From the NCBI GenBank assembly GCA_021786915.1, contig JAJYMP010000320.1, forward strand, positions 1 to 10,874: a stretch of DNA of 10,874 bases. The letters run 5' to 3'. The position numbers were made by a program, and so were the translations under genes. Each line of letters opens with the position of its first letter. Within the stretch, counting starts at the first letter, position 1. This stretch comes from Chloroflexota bacterium. Lineage in GTDB: Bacteria > Chloroflexota > Limnocylindria > Limnocylindrales > CSP1-4. Shown here in pieces: positions 5,297-10,874 of this stretch. The notes below the pieces were generated by a model, which ran no database searches, was not told where the DNA came from, and saw nothing but the letters and a program-made list of their open reading frames with translations.

Positions 5297-6163
5297 GTGA
5301 GCGAGACGGCCTCGACCGTCGGCGGGCCCGAGCCCGACCCCGAACGGCTGACCACGACCGCCGGAGGACCGCGCCCGCGCGCGCTGACCATCGCCGGTTC
5401 CGATTCGGGTGGTGGCGCGGGGATCCAGGCGGACCTCAAGACGTTCGCCGCGCTGGGCGTTTACGGCGCCTCGGCCATCACCGCCATCACCGCCCAGAAC
5501 ACCGTCGAGGTGCGCGCGATCCACGAGGTGCCCACCGGCATCGTGGCAGCGCAGATCGACGCGGTCCTCGATGACATCGGCGCCGACGCGGCCAAGACCG
5601 GGATGCTCTCGAGCGCGGCGATCATCGAGGTCGTCGCCGACCGGCTGCGCGCGCACGGCCCGCTGCCGCTTGTGGTGGACCCGGTGATGGTGGCCAAGAG
5701 CGGCGACCGCCTGCTGCGCGAGGACGCCGTGGTCGCCCTCCTCGAGGCGCTCCTCCCCCTCGCGGCGGTGGTCACGCCCAATGCGCCCGAGGCGGGCGTG
5801 CTCGCCGGCATCGAGGTCGACGACGCCCCCAGCGCCCGGGAGGCGGCGCGCCGGATCCGCGACCTCGGCCCGCGGCTCGTGATCGTCAAGGGCGGCCACC
5901 TCCAGGGTGACCGCGCAGACGACATCGTCTTCGACGGTACCGAGTTCCACGTGCTCTCGGCGCCGCGTCTGGCCACGGCCCACACCCACGGCACCGGCTG
6001 CACATTCTCGGCCGCGATCGCCGCGGGGCTGGCCAGGGGACTCGATCCGCTGGCCGCCGCCCAGGCCGCGAAGGCGTACCTGCACGGCGCCATCGAGCAC
6101 GCCGAGCCCCTCGGCGCCGGCCACGGACCCGTGAACCACCTCTGGAGGTACCGACATGCCTGA
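5297..6163 (+). CDS. thiD: Hydroxymethylpyrimidine/phosphomethylpyrimidine kinase ThiD
   Basis: ThiD is a ribokinase-fold cytoplasmic enzyme. It phosphorylates HMP to HMP-P and then to HMP-PP, the pyrimidine donor for thiamine monophosphate synthesis. Its 288 residues carry [14 protein letters not shown] (33-46), the substrate-binding signature, and [13 protein letters not shown] (128-140). TPNAPEA (160-166) and KGGH (198-201) follow, then [13 protein letters not shown] (229-241) with the anion-hole catalytic Cys at C235. The GTG at 5297 is the only start before the conserved core, and GGAG (5282-5285) lies 11 nt upstream. It leaves an unusual N-terminal extension of about 26 Pro/Gly/Glu/Thr-rich residues before the usual [12 protein letters not shown] beginning. 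First gene after the TPP riboswitch, it overlaps thiM by 8 nt. There is no fused ThiE or ThiN domain. Confidence 0.97.
   Translation: MSETASTVGGPEPDPERLTTTAGGPRPRALTIAGSDSGGGAGIQADLKTFAALGVYGASAITAITAQNTVEVRAIHEVPTGIVAAQIDAVLDDIGADAAKTGMLSSAAIIEVVADRLRAHGPLPLVVDPVMVAKSGDRLLREDAVVALLEALLPLAAVVTPNAPEAGVLAGIEVDDAPSAREAARRIRDLGPRLVIVKGGHLQGDRADDIVFDGTEFHVLSAPRLATAHTHGTGCTFSAAIAAGLARGLDPLAAAQAAKAYLHGAIEHAEPLGAGHGPVNHLWRYRHA
6144..6148 (+). promoter_or_regulatory. Ribosome binding site of thiM inside thiD
   Basis: GGAGG at 6144-6148 is 7 nt before the ATG at 6156. It lies within the last codons of thiD, which supports the 8-nt gene overlap and coupled translation. Confidence 0.75.
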
Positions 6164-6977
6164 CCTCGACCTGACCGAGGCGACCGTGGCCGCCCTGGCC
6201 GAGATCCGCGCCCGGCGGCCGCTCATCCACCAGATCACCAACTACGTGGTGATGAACGACACGGCCAACGTGACGCTCCACATCGGCGCCTCGCCGGTGA
6301 TGGCGCATGCGCTGGGCGAGGTGGAGGAGATGGTCCGATACGCGGGCGCCCTGGTGCTCAACATCGGCACCCTCGAGCCCGCGTGGATCGAGGCGATGGT
6401 GGCCGCCGGGCGCCAGGCGAACGCGAGCGGGGTGCCAGTCGTGCTCGACCCGGTGGGCGTGGGCGCGACCAGGCTGCGCACCGATGCGGTCGAGGAGATC
6501 CTGGGCGCCGTCCGCGTCGACGTGGTGCGGGGCAACGCGGCGGAGCTGTCGGCGATCGCGGGTCTGGCGGCAGAGATCCGCGGCGTGGACTCCGTCTCGG
6601 CCGACGACCCGGCGCGGGCCGCGCGCGTGGTCGCCCGCCGAACCGGCGGCGCGGCGGTCGTGAGCGGCGCCGTGGACCACGTGGCCGACGCCACCCGATC
6701 CGCGAGCATCTCCAACGGGCACCCGCTGATGGGCGCGATCACGGGCTCGGGCTGCATGGCGACGGCGCTCGTCGGCTCGTTCCGCGCGGTTGTCGACGAC
6801 CCCTTCGTCGCCGCCGCGGCCGCGATGATCGCCTTCGGGGTCGCGGGCGAGATCGCGGCCGAGCGGAGCGCCGGGCCGGGCACGTTCCGCCAGAACCTGA
6901 TGGACGCGGTGTACCTGCTTGACGCGGGCGCGATCCGGTCGCGGGCGCGGGCCGAGCTGGAGGCCGTGGTCGCGTGA
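6156..6977 (+). CDS. thiM: Hydroxyethylthiazole kinase ThiM
   Basis: ThiM phosphorylates salvaged 4-methyl-5-(2-hydroxyethyl)thiazole to THZ-P, the thiazole partner used by ThiE. It is a 273-residue ribokinase-fold protein of normal length and usually forms a trimer. Motifs in order are RPLIHQITNYVVMNDTAN (21-38), ASPVMA (45-50), VLDPVGVGATRLR (96-108), RGNAAEL (125-131) and AITGSGCMATA (194-204). In the last motif C200 occupies the conserved active-site Cys position. The ATG has GGAGG 7 nt upstream. Its stop overlaps the thiE start (GTGATG). A thiazole kinase here without thiG, thiH, thiO or thiS points to salvage of the thiazole from outside or from thiamine breakdown. Confidence 0.97.
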   Translation: MPDLDLTEATVAALAEIRARRPLIHQITNYVVMNDTANVTLHIGASPVMAHALGEVEEMVRYAGALVLNIGTLEPAWIEAMVAAGRQANASGVPVVLDPVGVGATRLRTDAVEEILGAVRVDVVRGNAAELSAIAGLAAEIRGVDSVSADDPARAARVVARRTGGAAVVSGAVDHVADATRSASISNGHPLMGAITGSGCMATALVGSFRAVVDDPFVAAAAAMIAFGVAGEIAAERSAGPGTFRQNLMDAVYLLDAGAIRSRARAELEAVVA

Positions 6978-7705
6978 TGGCCGCCGCTGGGCCCACGCCG
7001 CTGCGCGCGAGCCGCCGGGCATTCCTGCGCGACGCCGGCGTGTACCTCGTGACCGAGGAGTCGCTCTCGGGCGGCCGCTCGTCGGTGGACGTGGCGCGCG
7101 CTGCGCTCGAGGCGGGCGTCCGCGTCGTCCAGCTGCGCGAGAAGGAGGGGAGTGCCCGACGGGCCCTCGAGATCGGCCGTGCGCTGCGGGCGCTGACCCT
7201 CGAGCACGGTGCGCTGCTGGTGGTGAACGACCGGGTCGACCTGGCGATCGCCGTCGGCGCCGATGGCGTCCACGTCGGGCAGGACGACCTGCCTGTGGAC
7301 GTGGCGCGCACGCTGCTCGGCCCCGACCCGCTCATCGGGCTCTCGATCACCGAGGCCGGCCAGCTCGCCCACGCGGACGCCGCCGACGCCGACTGCCTGG
7401 GCGTCGGCGCCATCTTCCCCACGGGCTCGAAGGCGGACGCGACCGACACCGGCCTGGCGCTATTGGGCGCCGCGCGGGGAGTGACGTCGGCGCCGATCGT
7501 GGCGATCGGCGGGATCACCGTGACGAGCGCGGGCGAGGCGATCCTCGCGGGGGCGGACGTCGTGGCCGTGATCAGCGCGATCACCATGGCCGACGATCCC
7601 GGGGCGGCAGCGAGGGGACTGCTCGATGCGGTCGCGGCGGCACGGGCCAGCACCGGAGCGCGAGCCAGCGCCGGCGTTTCGACAAGCCCGGGCGGCGGCC
7701 GATGA
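6977..7705 (+). CDS. thiE: Thiamine-phosphate synthase ThiE
   Basis: ThiE is a TIM-barrel enzyme that joins HMP-PP and THZ-P into thiamine monophosphate and releases pyrophosphate. Its 242 residues contain VQLREKEGSARRAL (51-64, the Q-L-R-x-K motif) and LLVVNDRVDLAIAVGADGVH (80-99), leading into GQDDLP (101-106). GAIFPTGSKADA (144-155) corresponds to the G-P-(I/V)-F-x-T-x-(T/S)-K loop, with Ala for Pro. Then come IVAIGGIT (174-181) and the phosphate-binding DVVAVISAI (194-202). A tail of about 20 Ala/Ser/Gly-rich residues extends beyond the barrel. ATG at 6977 shares one base with the thiM stop. A GTG at 6974 would add one residue and lies 10 nt after GGAGG (6959-6963), so the exact start is open. 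The 3' end overlaps thiL by 4 nt (ATGA). Confidence 0.96.
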   Translation: MAAAGPTPLRASRRAFLRDAGVYLVTEESLSGGRSSVDVARAALEAGVRVVQLREKEGSARRALEIGRALRALTLEHGALLVVNDRVDLAIAVGADGVHVGQDDLPVDVARTLLGPDPLIGLSITEAGQLAHADAADADCLGVGAIFPTGSKADATDTGLALLGAARGVTSAPIVAIGGITVTSAGEAILAGADVVAVISAITMADDPGAAARGLLDAVAAARASTGARASAGVSTSPGGGR

Positions 7706-8715
7706 CGCGGCCTCGAGTCGGCGCCGGGACGCGGCGCGCCGCGGACGCGGGCGAGTTCGAGCTGATCGACGAGCTGGCGGCGCAGTTCGGCCAGCCGGCC
7801 GACGGCTTGGGCATCGGCGACGACGCGGCCACCTGGGCCACCCCGGCCGGGCTGGTCTCGGTGGGGACCACAGACATGCTCGTCGAGGGCATCCACTTCC
7901 GCCTCGACTGGGCGAGCCCCGAGGACGTGGGCTGGAAGGCGCTGGCCGTCAACCTCTCGGACCTCGCCGCCATGGGTGCGATGCCGGGCCGGGCGCTCAT
8001 CTCGATCGCCGTGGCTCCAGACCGCCGGGAGCAGGCTGTCGGGATCGCCCGGGGGCTCCAGGCGATCGCCGCCCGGACGGGCACCTCGGTCATGGGCGGG
8101 GACACGGTCCGCTCACCGGGGCCCCTTGTGGTCAACGTGGCGCTGATCGGCGTGGCGGAGCCGGACCACCTGCTGCGGCGGGACGCGGCGCGCCCGGGCG
8201 ACGTGCTCGCCGTCACGGGGCCCCTCGGCGGTGCCGCGGCAGGCCTCGCCGCGCTCCTCGAGGGCCGTTCGCCCGACGATGCAGGCCTGCGGCCGCTGTT
8301 CAGCGCGCTGCACCGCCCGACGCCGCGCCTCGCCGCTGGGCGGGCCCTCGCCGCCGCAGGCGTCCGCTGCGCCATCGACATCAGCGACGGGCTCGCGAGC
8401 GAGGCGGCCCACATCGCGAAGGCGAGCGGGATGTCCGTCGAGGTGGACCTGGGCGCGGCGCCGCTGTTCGAGGCGGCCGTGCGCACGTTCGGCCGCGACC
8501 GGGCCCTCCAGCTCGCGGCAACCGGTGGCGAGGACTACGAGCTGCTCTTCGCCGTGAGGCCGGCCCGGCTCGACGAGGTGTCGGTCGCGCTCGCCAATCA
8601 CGGCGGCCTGACGGTCGTCGGGCGCGTCCTGGACGGCGGGCGCCCCGGCGAGGTGACCTTCCTCGACGGGTCGGGGCCCGTCGTCATGGACGAGAAGGGA
8701 TACGTGGCGTTCTGA
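7702..8715 (+). CDS. thiL: Thiamine-monophosphate kinase ThiL
   Basis: ThiL phosphorylates thiamine monophosphate to thiamine pyrophosphate with ATP, the last step of the pathway. It belongs to the PurM/AIR-synthetase-like superfamily. The 337 residues carry LGIGDDAA (36-43) and TTDMLVEGIHF (56-66), where acidic residues bind Mg2+. VNLSDLAAMGA (83-93), MGGDT (131-135), VTGPLGGAAAG (171-181), AIDISDGL (224-231) and GGEDYELLF (275-283) follow. All are signatures of ThiL, and no key motif is missing. The ATG at 7702 forms an ATGA overlap with the thiE stop. The first 15 residues are Arg/Ala-rich and lie outside the domain. The product, TPP, is the ligand of the riboswitch at 5154-5239, so this enzyme closes the feedback loop. 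Its stop shares one base with the next start (TGATG). Confidence 0.97.
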   Translation: MTRPRVGAGTRRAADAGEFELIDELAAQFGQPADGLGIGDDAATWATPAGLVSVGTTDMLVEGIHFRLDWASPEDVGWKALAVNLSDLAAMGAMPGRALISIAVAPDRREQAVGIARGLQAIAARTGTSVMGGDTVRSPGPLVVNVALIGVAEPDHLLRRDAARPGDVLAVTGPLGGAAAGLAALLEGRSPDDAGLRPLFSALHRPTPRLAAGRALAAAGVRCAIDISDGLASEAAHIAKASGMSVEVDLGAAPLFEAAVRTFGRDRALQLAATGGEDYELLFAVRPARLDEVSVALANHGGLTVVGRVLDGGRPGEVTFLDGSGPVVMDEKGYVAF

Positions 8716-10037
8716 TGGCCGAAGTGTTGACACCCGCGTCGGGCGCCCTCGGCCCGGACCGGCCCCAGGGCGACCTCGCCGCCGCCCAGCTGGGGATCGA
8801 GCCCGTCCCCAGCCACCACCAGGTGCTGGGCTTCCTCGACTTCTTCGTGCTCTGGGCGGACCTCGGGGTCGGCCTGCTGGTCCTGCTCGCCGGGACGTAC
8901 CTGGTCCCCGGGCTGTCCTTCGGCGTCGCGATGGCGGCGATCGTGGCGGGCGCCGTGATCGGCGTCCTGCTGCTCGGCCTGGCAGGAGCGGTGGGGAGCG
9001 CGCGCGGGGTGACCGCGATGGTGGCCCTGCGCCCCAGCTTCGGCGTCCGCGGCAGCTATGTGCCGAGCCTGGTGAACGTCGTCCAGCTCATCGGATGGGG
9101 CGCGTTCGAGGTCATCTTCATGGGCCAGGCGTCGGCCCGGCTGGCCACCCCGATCCTCGGCCCGAACACCTATCCGTTCTTCGCGGTCGTGTGGGCCGGC
9201 ATCGTGATCCTGATGGGTCTCGGCGGGCCGCTGGTCGTCGTTCGCCAGTGGCTCGAGAAGGTCGGCATCTGGATCGTGCTCATCACGGCCGTCTGGATGC
9301 TGGTCTACGCCGCCACCCACCTCGACCTCGGCGCGGCGGTCGCGCGGCCCGGCGACGGGAGCCTCACGTTCGCGCAGGGGATCGACCTCGTCGTCGTGAT
9401 GCCGGTCAGCTGGCTGCCGATCGTCGGCGACTTCAACCGCTTCGCGCGCAACACGCGCTCGGCGTTCTGGGGCACGGTCATCGGCTATGGCGTCACCAAC
9501 ATGGGCTTCTACGCGCTGGGCGTGGTGCTGGCGCTGTACCTGCCGCAGGGCGACCTCGTCGGGTCGATCCTGGCCATCGCGTTCGGGGCGGCGGGGCTCA
9601 TCCTGCTCCTGGGCGACGAGTCGGACAACGCATTCGCCGACATCTACTCGGCCGCCATGTCGGTCAAGAACATCCGGCCGGGCCTGCCCACCCGGTGGCT
9701 GGTCGCGGCGATCGGGGCGGTGGCGCTGGGGATCGCGCTGACCGTGGACCTCGGCCAGTACCAGAGCTTCCTGTACCTCGTGGGCGCGCTGTTCGTGCCG
9801 CTCTACGGCGTGCTGTTCGCCGACTACTTCCTGCTCAAGCGGGGCCGGCGCACGACCGCCGACTACTACCCCGGCGAGGCGACCTCGGGCGAGGTCAGCC
9901 TGCCCGCGTTCGCGGCCTGGGGCGTCGGGATCGCGACGTACTGGGCGGTGATCACGTACGCGCCGTGGCTGGGCGGGACGCTGCCGTCGCTGGCGGCGTC
10001 GCTCCTGGTGTACCTGGTGCTCGGGCGGCGGCGGTAG
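8715..10037 (+). CDS. cytX: CytX-like NCS1 permease, probable hydroxymethylpyrimidine importer
   Basis: This 440-residue polytopic membrane protein belongs to the nucleobase:cation symporter-1 (cytosine permease-like) family. About 12 hydrophobic segments are visible, at roughly 38-65, 69-93, 117-140, 154-176, 183-201, 222-238, 251-276, 281-300, 327-345, 350-372, 396-414 and 421-437. The first begins at a Gly-rich LGFLDFFVLWADLGVG (38-53). PIVGDFNRFARN (235-246) matches the family's W/G-D-(Y/F)-(S/N)-R-(F/Y) signature, and ADYFLLKR (369-376) lies near the C-terminus. CytX is the NCS1 branch found in TPP-riboswitch regulons and predicted by comparative genomics to import HMP. The start ATG overlaps the thiL stop by one base (TGATG) and the nearest purine-rich stretch (8695-8700) is distant. 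Reinitiation after thiL is therefore likely. The HMP substrate is inferred from context; other pyrimidines are possible. Confidence 0.9.
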   Translation: MAEVLTPASGALGPDRPQGDLAAAQLGIEPVPSHHQVLGFLDFFVLWADLGVGLLVLLAGTYLVPGLSFGVAMAAIVAGAVIGVLLLGLAGAVGSARGVTAMVALRPSFGVRGSYVPSLVNVVQLIGWGAFEVIFMGQASARLATPILGPNTYPFFAVVWAGIVILMGLGGPLVVVRQWLEKVGIWIVLITAVWMLVYAATHLDLGAAVARPGDGSLTFAQGIDLVVVMPVSWLPIVGDFNRFARNTRSAFWGTVIGYGVTNMGFYALGVVLALYLPQGDLVGSILAIAFGAAGLILLLGDESDNAFADIYSAAMSVKNIRPGLPTRWLVAAIGAVALGIALTVDLGQYQSFLYLVGALFVPLYGVLFADYFLLKRGRRTTADYYPGEATSGEVSLPAFAAWGVGIATYWAVITYAPWLGGTLPSLAASLLVYLVLGRRR

Positions 10038-10065
10038 TGCGAAGGCCGTCCGTCGACCGGCTCGG

Positions 10066-10404
10066 CTAATACGAGGGCGGTGGCACGGGGCCCTGCGGCG
10101 GCGCGGGCTGCGGCGTCTCGGGCCCCAGCGCGGCCAGCGTCCGCTGGTAGTCCTCGACGGTGATCTCGCCGCGGGCCAGCCGCTCGCGGAGGATCTCGTA
10201 CGGCGTCGGGCGGGGCGGGGTGGCCGCTGCGGGCGGGCCGTACGTCGGCTGCCAGGGTTGGAGCGGCACCTGCGGTTGTCGCGGCCCGCGCACGAGGGTG
10301 ACGAACAGCCAGACGAGGGCCGCCACGAGCACCACCATGCACAACAGGCCGAACAGCCACCACAGGCCTGCCCCGTTGCTGAAACGCCAGCCCCAGTTCA
10401 CCAT
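10066..10404 (-). CDS. Small single-TM protein with a C-terminal SHOCT domain
   Basis: This 112-residue protein has one strong membrane helix (about 12-37, GLWWLFGLLCMVVLVAALVW region), followed by basic residues (R39, R42). A Pro/Gln-rich linker (41-68) comes next. Residues 69-93, YEILRERLARGEITVEDYQR onward, are a classic SHOCT domain (short C-terminal domain: hydrophobic-x-x-RYARGEI-x-x-EEY-like). A Pro-rich tail follows. SHOCT modules occur at the ends of many membrane proteins and probably mediate oligomerisation; no enzymatic role is known. The ATG at 10404 begins MVNWGW just before the helix and has a weak AGGG about 7 nt upstream. A longer open frame to 10557 is Arg/Ser-rich and unconvincing. 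It is convergent with the thi operon 28 nt away and divergent from the glycosyltransferase. There is no sign it belongs to the thiamine pathway. Confidence 0.85.
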   Translation of the reverse strand: MVNWGWRFSNGAGLWWLFGLLCMVVLVAALVWLFVTLVRGPRQPQVPLQPWQPTYGPPAAATPPRPTPYEILRERLARGEITVEDYQRTLAALGPETPQPAPPQGPVPPPSY

Positions 10405-10611
10405 CAGTTCGCCCTGCTCTTCGTCACTTCGCGTCCTTGGCGGGACTCGCATGGCCCCGAGTTGTGGCGATGATCGTAGGCGCCCGGCCGTGACAGGGTC
10501 ATGAGAGGCGTGCGGCTCCCGTGACGCGCAACGCGGGCTCCGGGTCGGGCGCGCCATGCGATCATCCGCGGACCCTCCGGGCGGCTTCGGACCCTGGGAC
10601 GGGCGCAGCCG

Positions 10612-10633
10612 CGATCCAGCGACGATCCAGCGA
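10612..10633. repeat. Short tandem repeat before the glycosyltransferase
   Basis: CGATCCAGCGA is repeated twice without a gap (10612-10622 and 10623-10633) and a third partial unit (CGA) begins in the ribosome binding region. The repeat ends 13 nt before the GTG start. It could be replication slippage or paired regulator half-sites in the leader. Confidence 0.5.
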
Positions 10634-10634
10634 C

Positions 10635-10638
10635 GAGG
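10635..10638 (+). promoter_or_regulatory. Ribosome binding site of the glycosyltransferase
   Basis: GAGG at 10635-10638 is 8 nt before the GTG at 10647. It favours that start over the in-frame GTG at 10638, which would overlap the site itself. Confidence 0.5.
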
Positions 10639-10646
10639 TGGCAGCG

Positions 10647-10874
10647 GTGGCCGACCGCAAGACGATCGTGTTCTTCCCCGAAGGCGCCTACGGCCCCACC
10701 AACAACTGCGCGGGCATCGGTGCGGTCCTGCGCGAGCGCGGACACCGGGTGGTGTTCATCGTCGAGGAGTCGTTCGCCGGCAGCCTCGAGCAGCGCGGCT
10801 TCGAGGAGCGGCTGATGCGGCTCGGGCCGCCGCCCGCCGAGCCCGAGGTCCCGGGCCAGTTCTGGATCGACTTC
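10647..10874 (+). CDS. Glycosyltransferase, GT1/UGT-like, N-terminal part (cut by window end)
   Basis: Seventy-six codons are visible and the frame is open to the window edge. The protein starts VADRKTIVFFPEGAYGPTNN, then CAGIGAVLRERGHRVVFIVE and ESFAGSLEQRGFEERL. A beta strand, a Gly-rich turn, then a helix ending in RGHRVVF is the standard opening of GT-B fold glycosyltransferases of the UGT/MGT type. In these, the N-terminal Rossmann-like half binds the acceptor. The nucleotide-sugar-binding C-terminal half lies outside the window, so donor and acceptor cannot be judged. The GTG at 10647 is chosen because GAGG lies 8 nt upstream. A GTG at 10638 would add three residues. The gene is divergent from the SHOCT gene across a 242-nt gap in which no clear promoter was found. 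Confidence 0.7.
   Translation, partial: MADRKTIVFFPEGAYGPTNNCAGIGAVLRERGHRVVFIVEESFAGSLEQRGFEERLMRLGPPPAEPEVPGQFWIDF

Noticed and set aside
5286..5300. Four-codon leader ORF (MTKT) overlapping the thiD GTG start
   Set aside because: GGAG directly abuts this ATG with no spacer, so it cannot initiate normally. The overlap with GTG is most simply chance.
4313..6241. A 642-codon open frame on the minus strand across the thi leader and thiD
   Set aside because: It is antisense to ThiD and the riboswitch, its composition is Arg/Gly/Pro-rich, and it shows no recognisable domain. It is a GC-rich shadow frame.
7626..8714. An in-frame upstream extension of the CytX-like permease through thiL
   Set aside because: The 363 extra residues are Arg/Gly-rich shadow coding of ThiL. 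The true permease starts at 8715, where hydrophobic NCS1 sequence follows shortly after.
10038..10065. Terminator for the thi operon between cytX and the SHOCT gene
   Set aside because: Only a 4-bp GCCG/CGGC stem with a 9-nt loop can be drawn, with no T-tract. That is too weak to call.
1..10874. CRISPR array, tRNA or rRNA genes, phage or plasmid replication genes
   Set aside because: No regularly spaced direct repeats, cloverleaf folds or rRNA motifs were seen on either strand. All recognisable genes are metabolic, transport or regulatory, apart from the transposase end.

Overview
This is a GC-rich bacterial window with short intergenic gaps. Gene content and GC would fit a Chloroflexota (Limnocylindria-like) or Actinomycetota genome. 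No marker gene decides between them, so the lineage is an inference. No rRNA, tRNA or CRISPR array was seen.

Left part (1-4025): the window opens in the last 36 codons of what looks like an IS110-family transposase. A zinc-independent MDR reductase of the AcuI/YhdH (acrylyl-CoA reductase) type follows closely. A convergent gap (1130-1343) holds a nested palindromic element with a duplicated 5' arm and a terminator-like hairpin. A metallo-beta-lactamase-fold hydrolase (minus) is divergent from a monoacylglycerol-lipase-like alpha/beta hydrolase (plus), which runs into a VIT1/CCC1-type iron/manganese transporter. A perfect 9-bp stem hairpin closes that pair.

Middle (4026-5296): a minus-strand gene encodes an XRE-type helix-turn-helix fused to a C-terminal domain resembling a PD-(D/E)XK nuclease fold. 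A 16-bp sequence overlaps its likely start codon and recurs 178 bp upstream. The same 416-nt gap carries a clear TPP riboswitch followed by a Shine-Dalgarno-sequestering hairpin.

Thiamine operon (5297-10037): thiD, thiM, thiE, thiL and a CytX-like NCS1 permease are tightly coupled, with every junction overlapping by 1-8 nt. CytX would import hydroxymethylpyrimidine (HMP) and ThiD would convert it to HMP-PP. ThiM would phosphorylate salvaged hydroxyethylthiazole. ThiE joins the two into thiamine monophosphate and ThiL makes TPP, which closes the upstream riboswitch. No thiC, thiG, thiS, thiH or thiO is present here, so this locus reads as a salvage and condensation module.

Right part (10038-10874): a small membrane-anchored SHOCT protein (minus) is divergent from the start of a GT1-like glycosyltransferase that runs off the window.

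The best candidates for something new are the HTH/nuclease-like gene with its paired 16-bp sites, the nested palindrome at 1162-1290, and the complete translational switch that can be drawn for the riboswitch.
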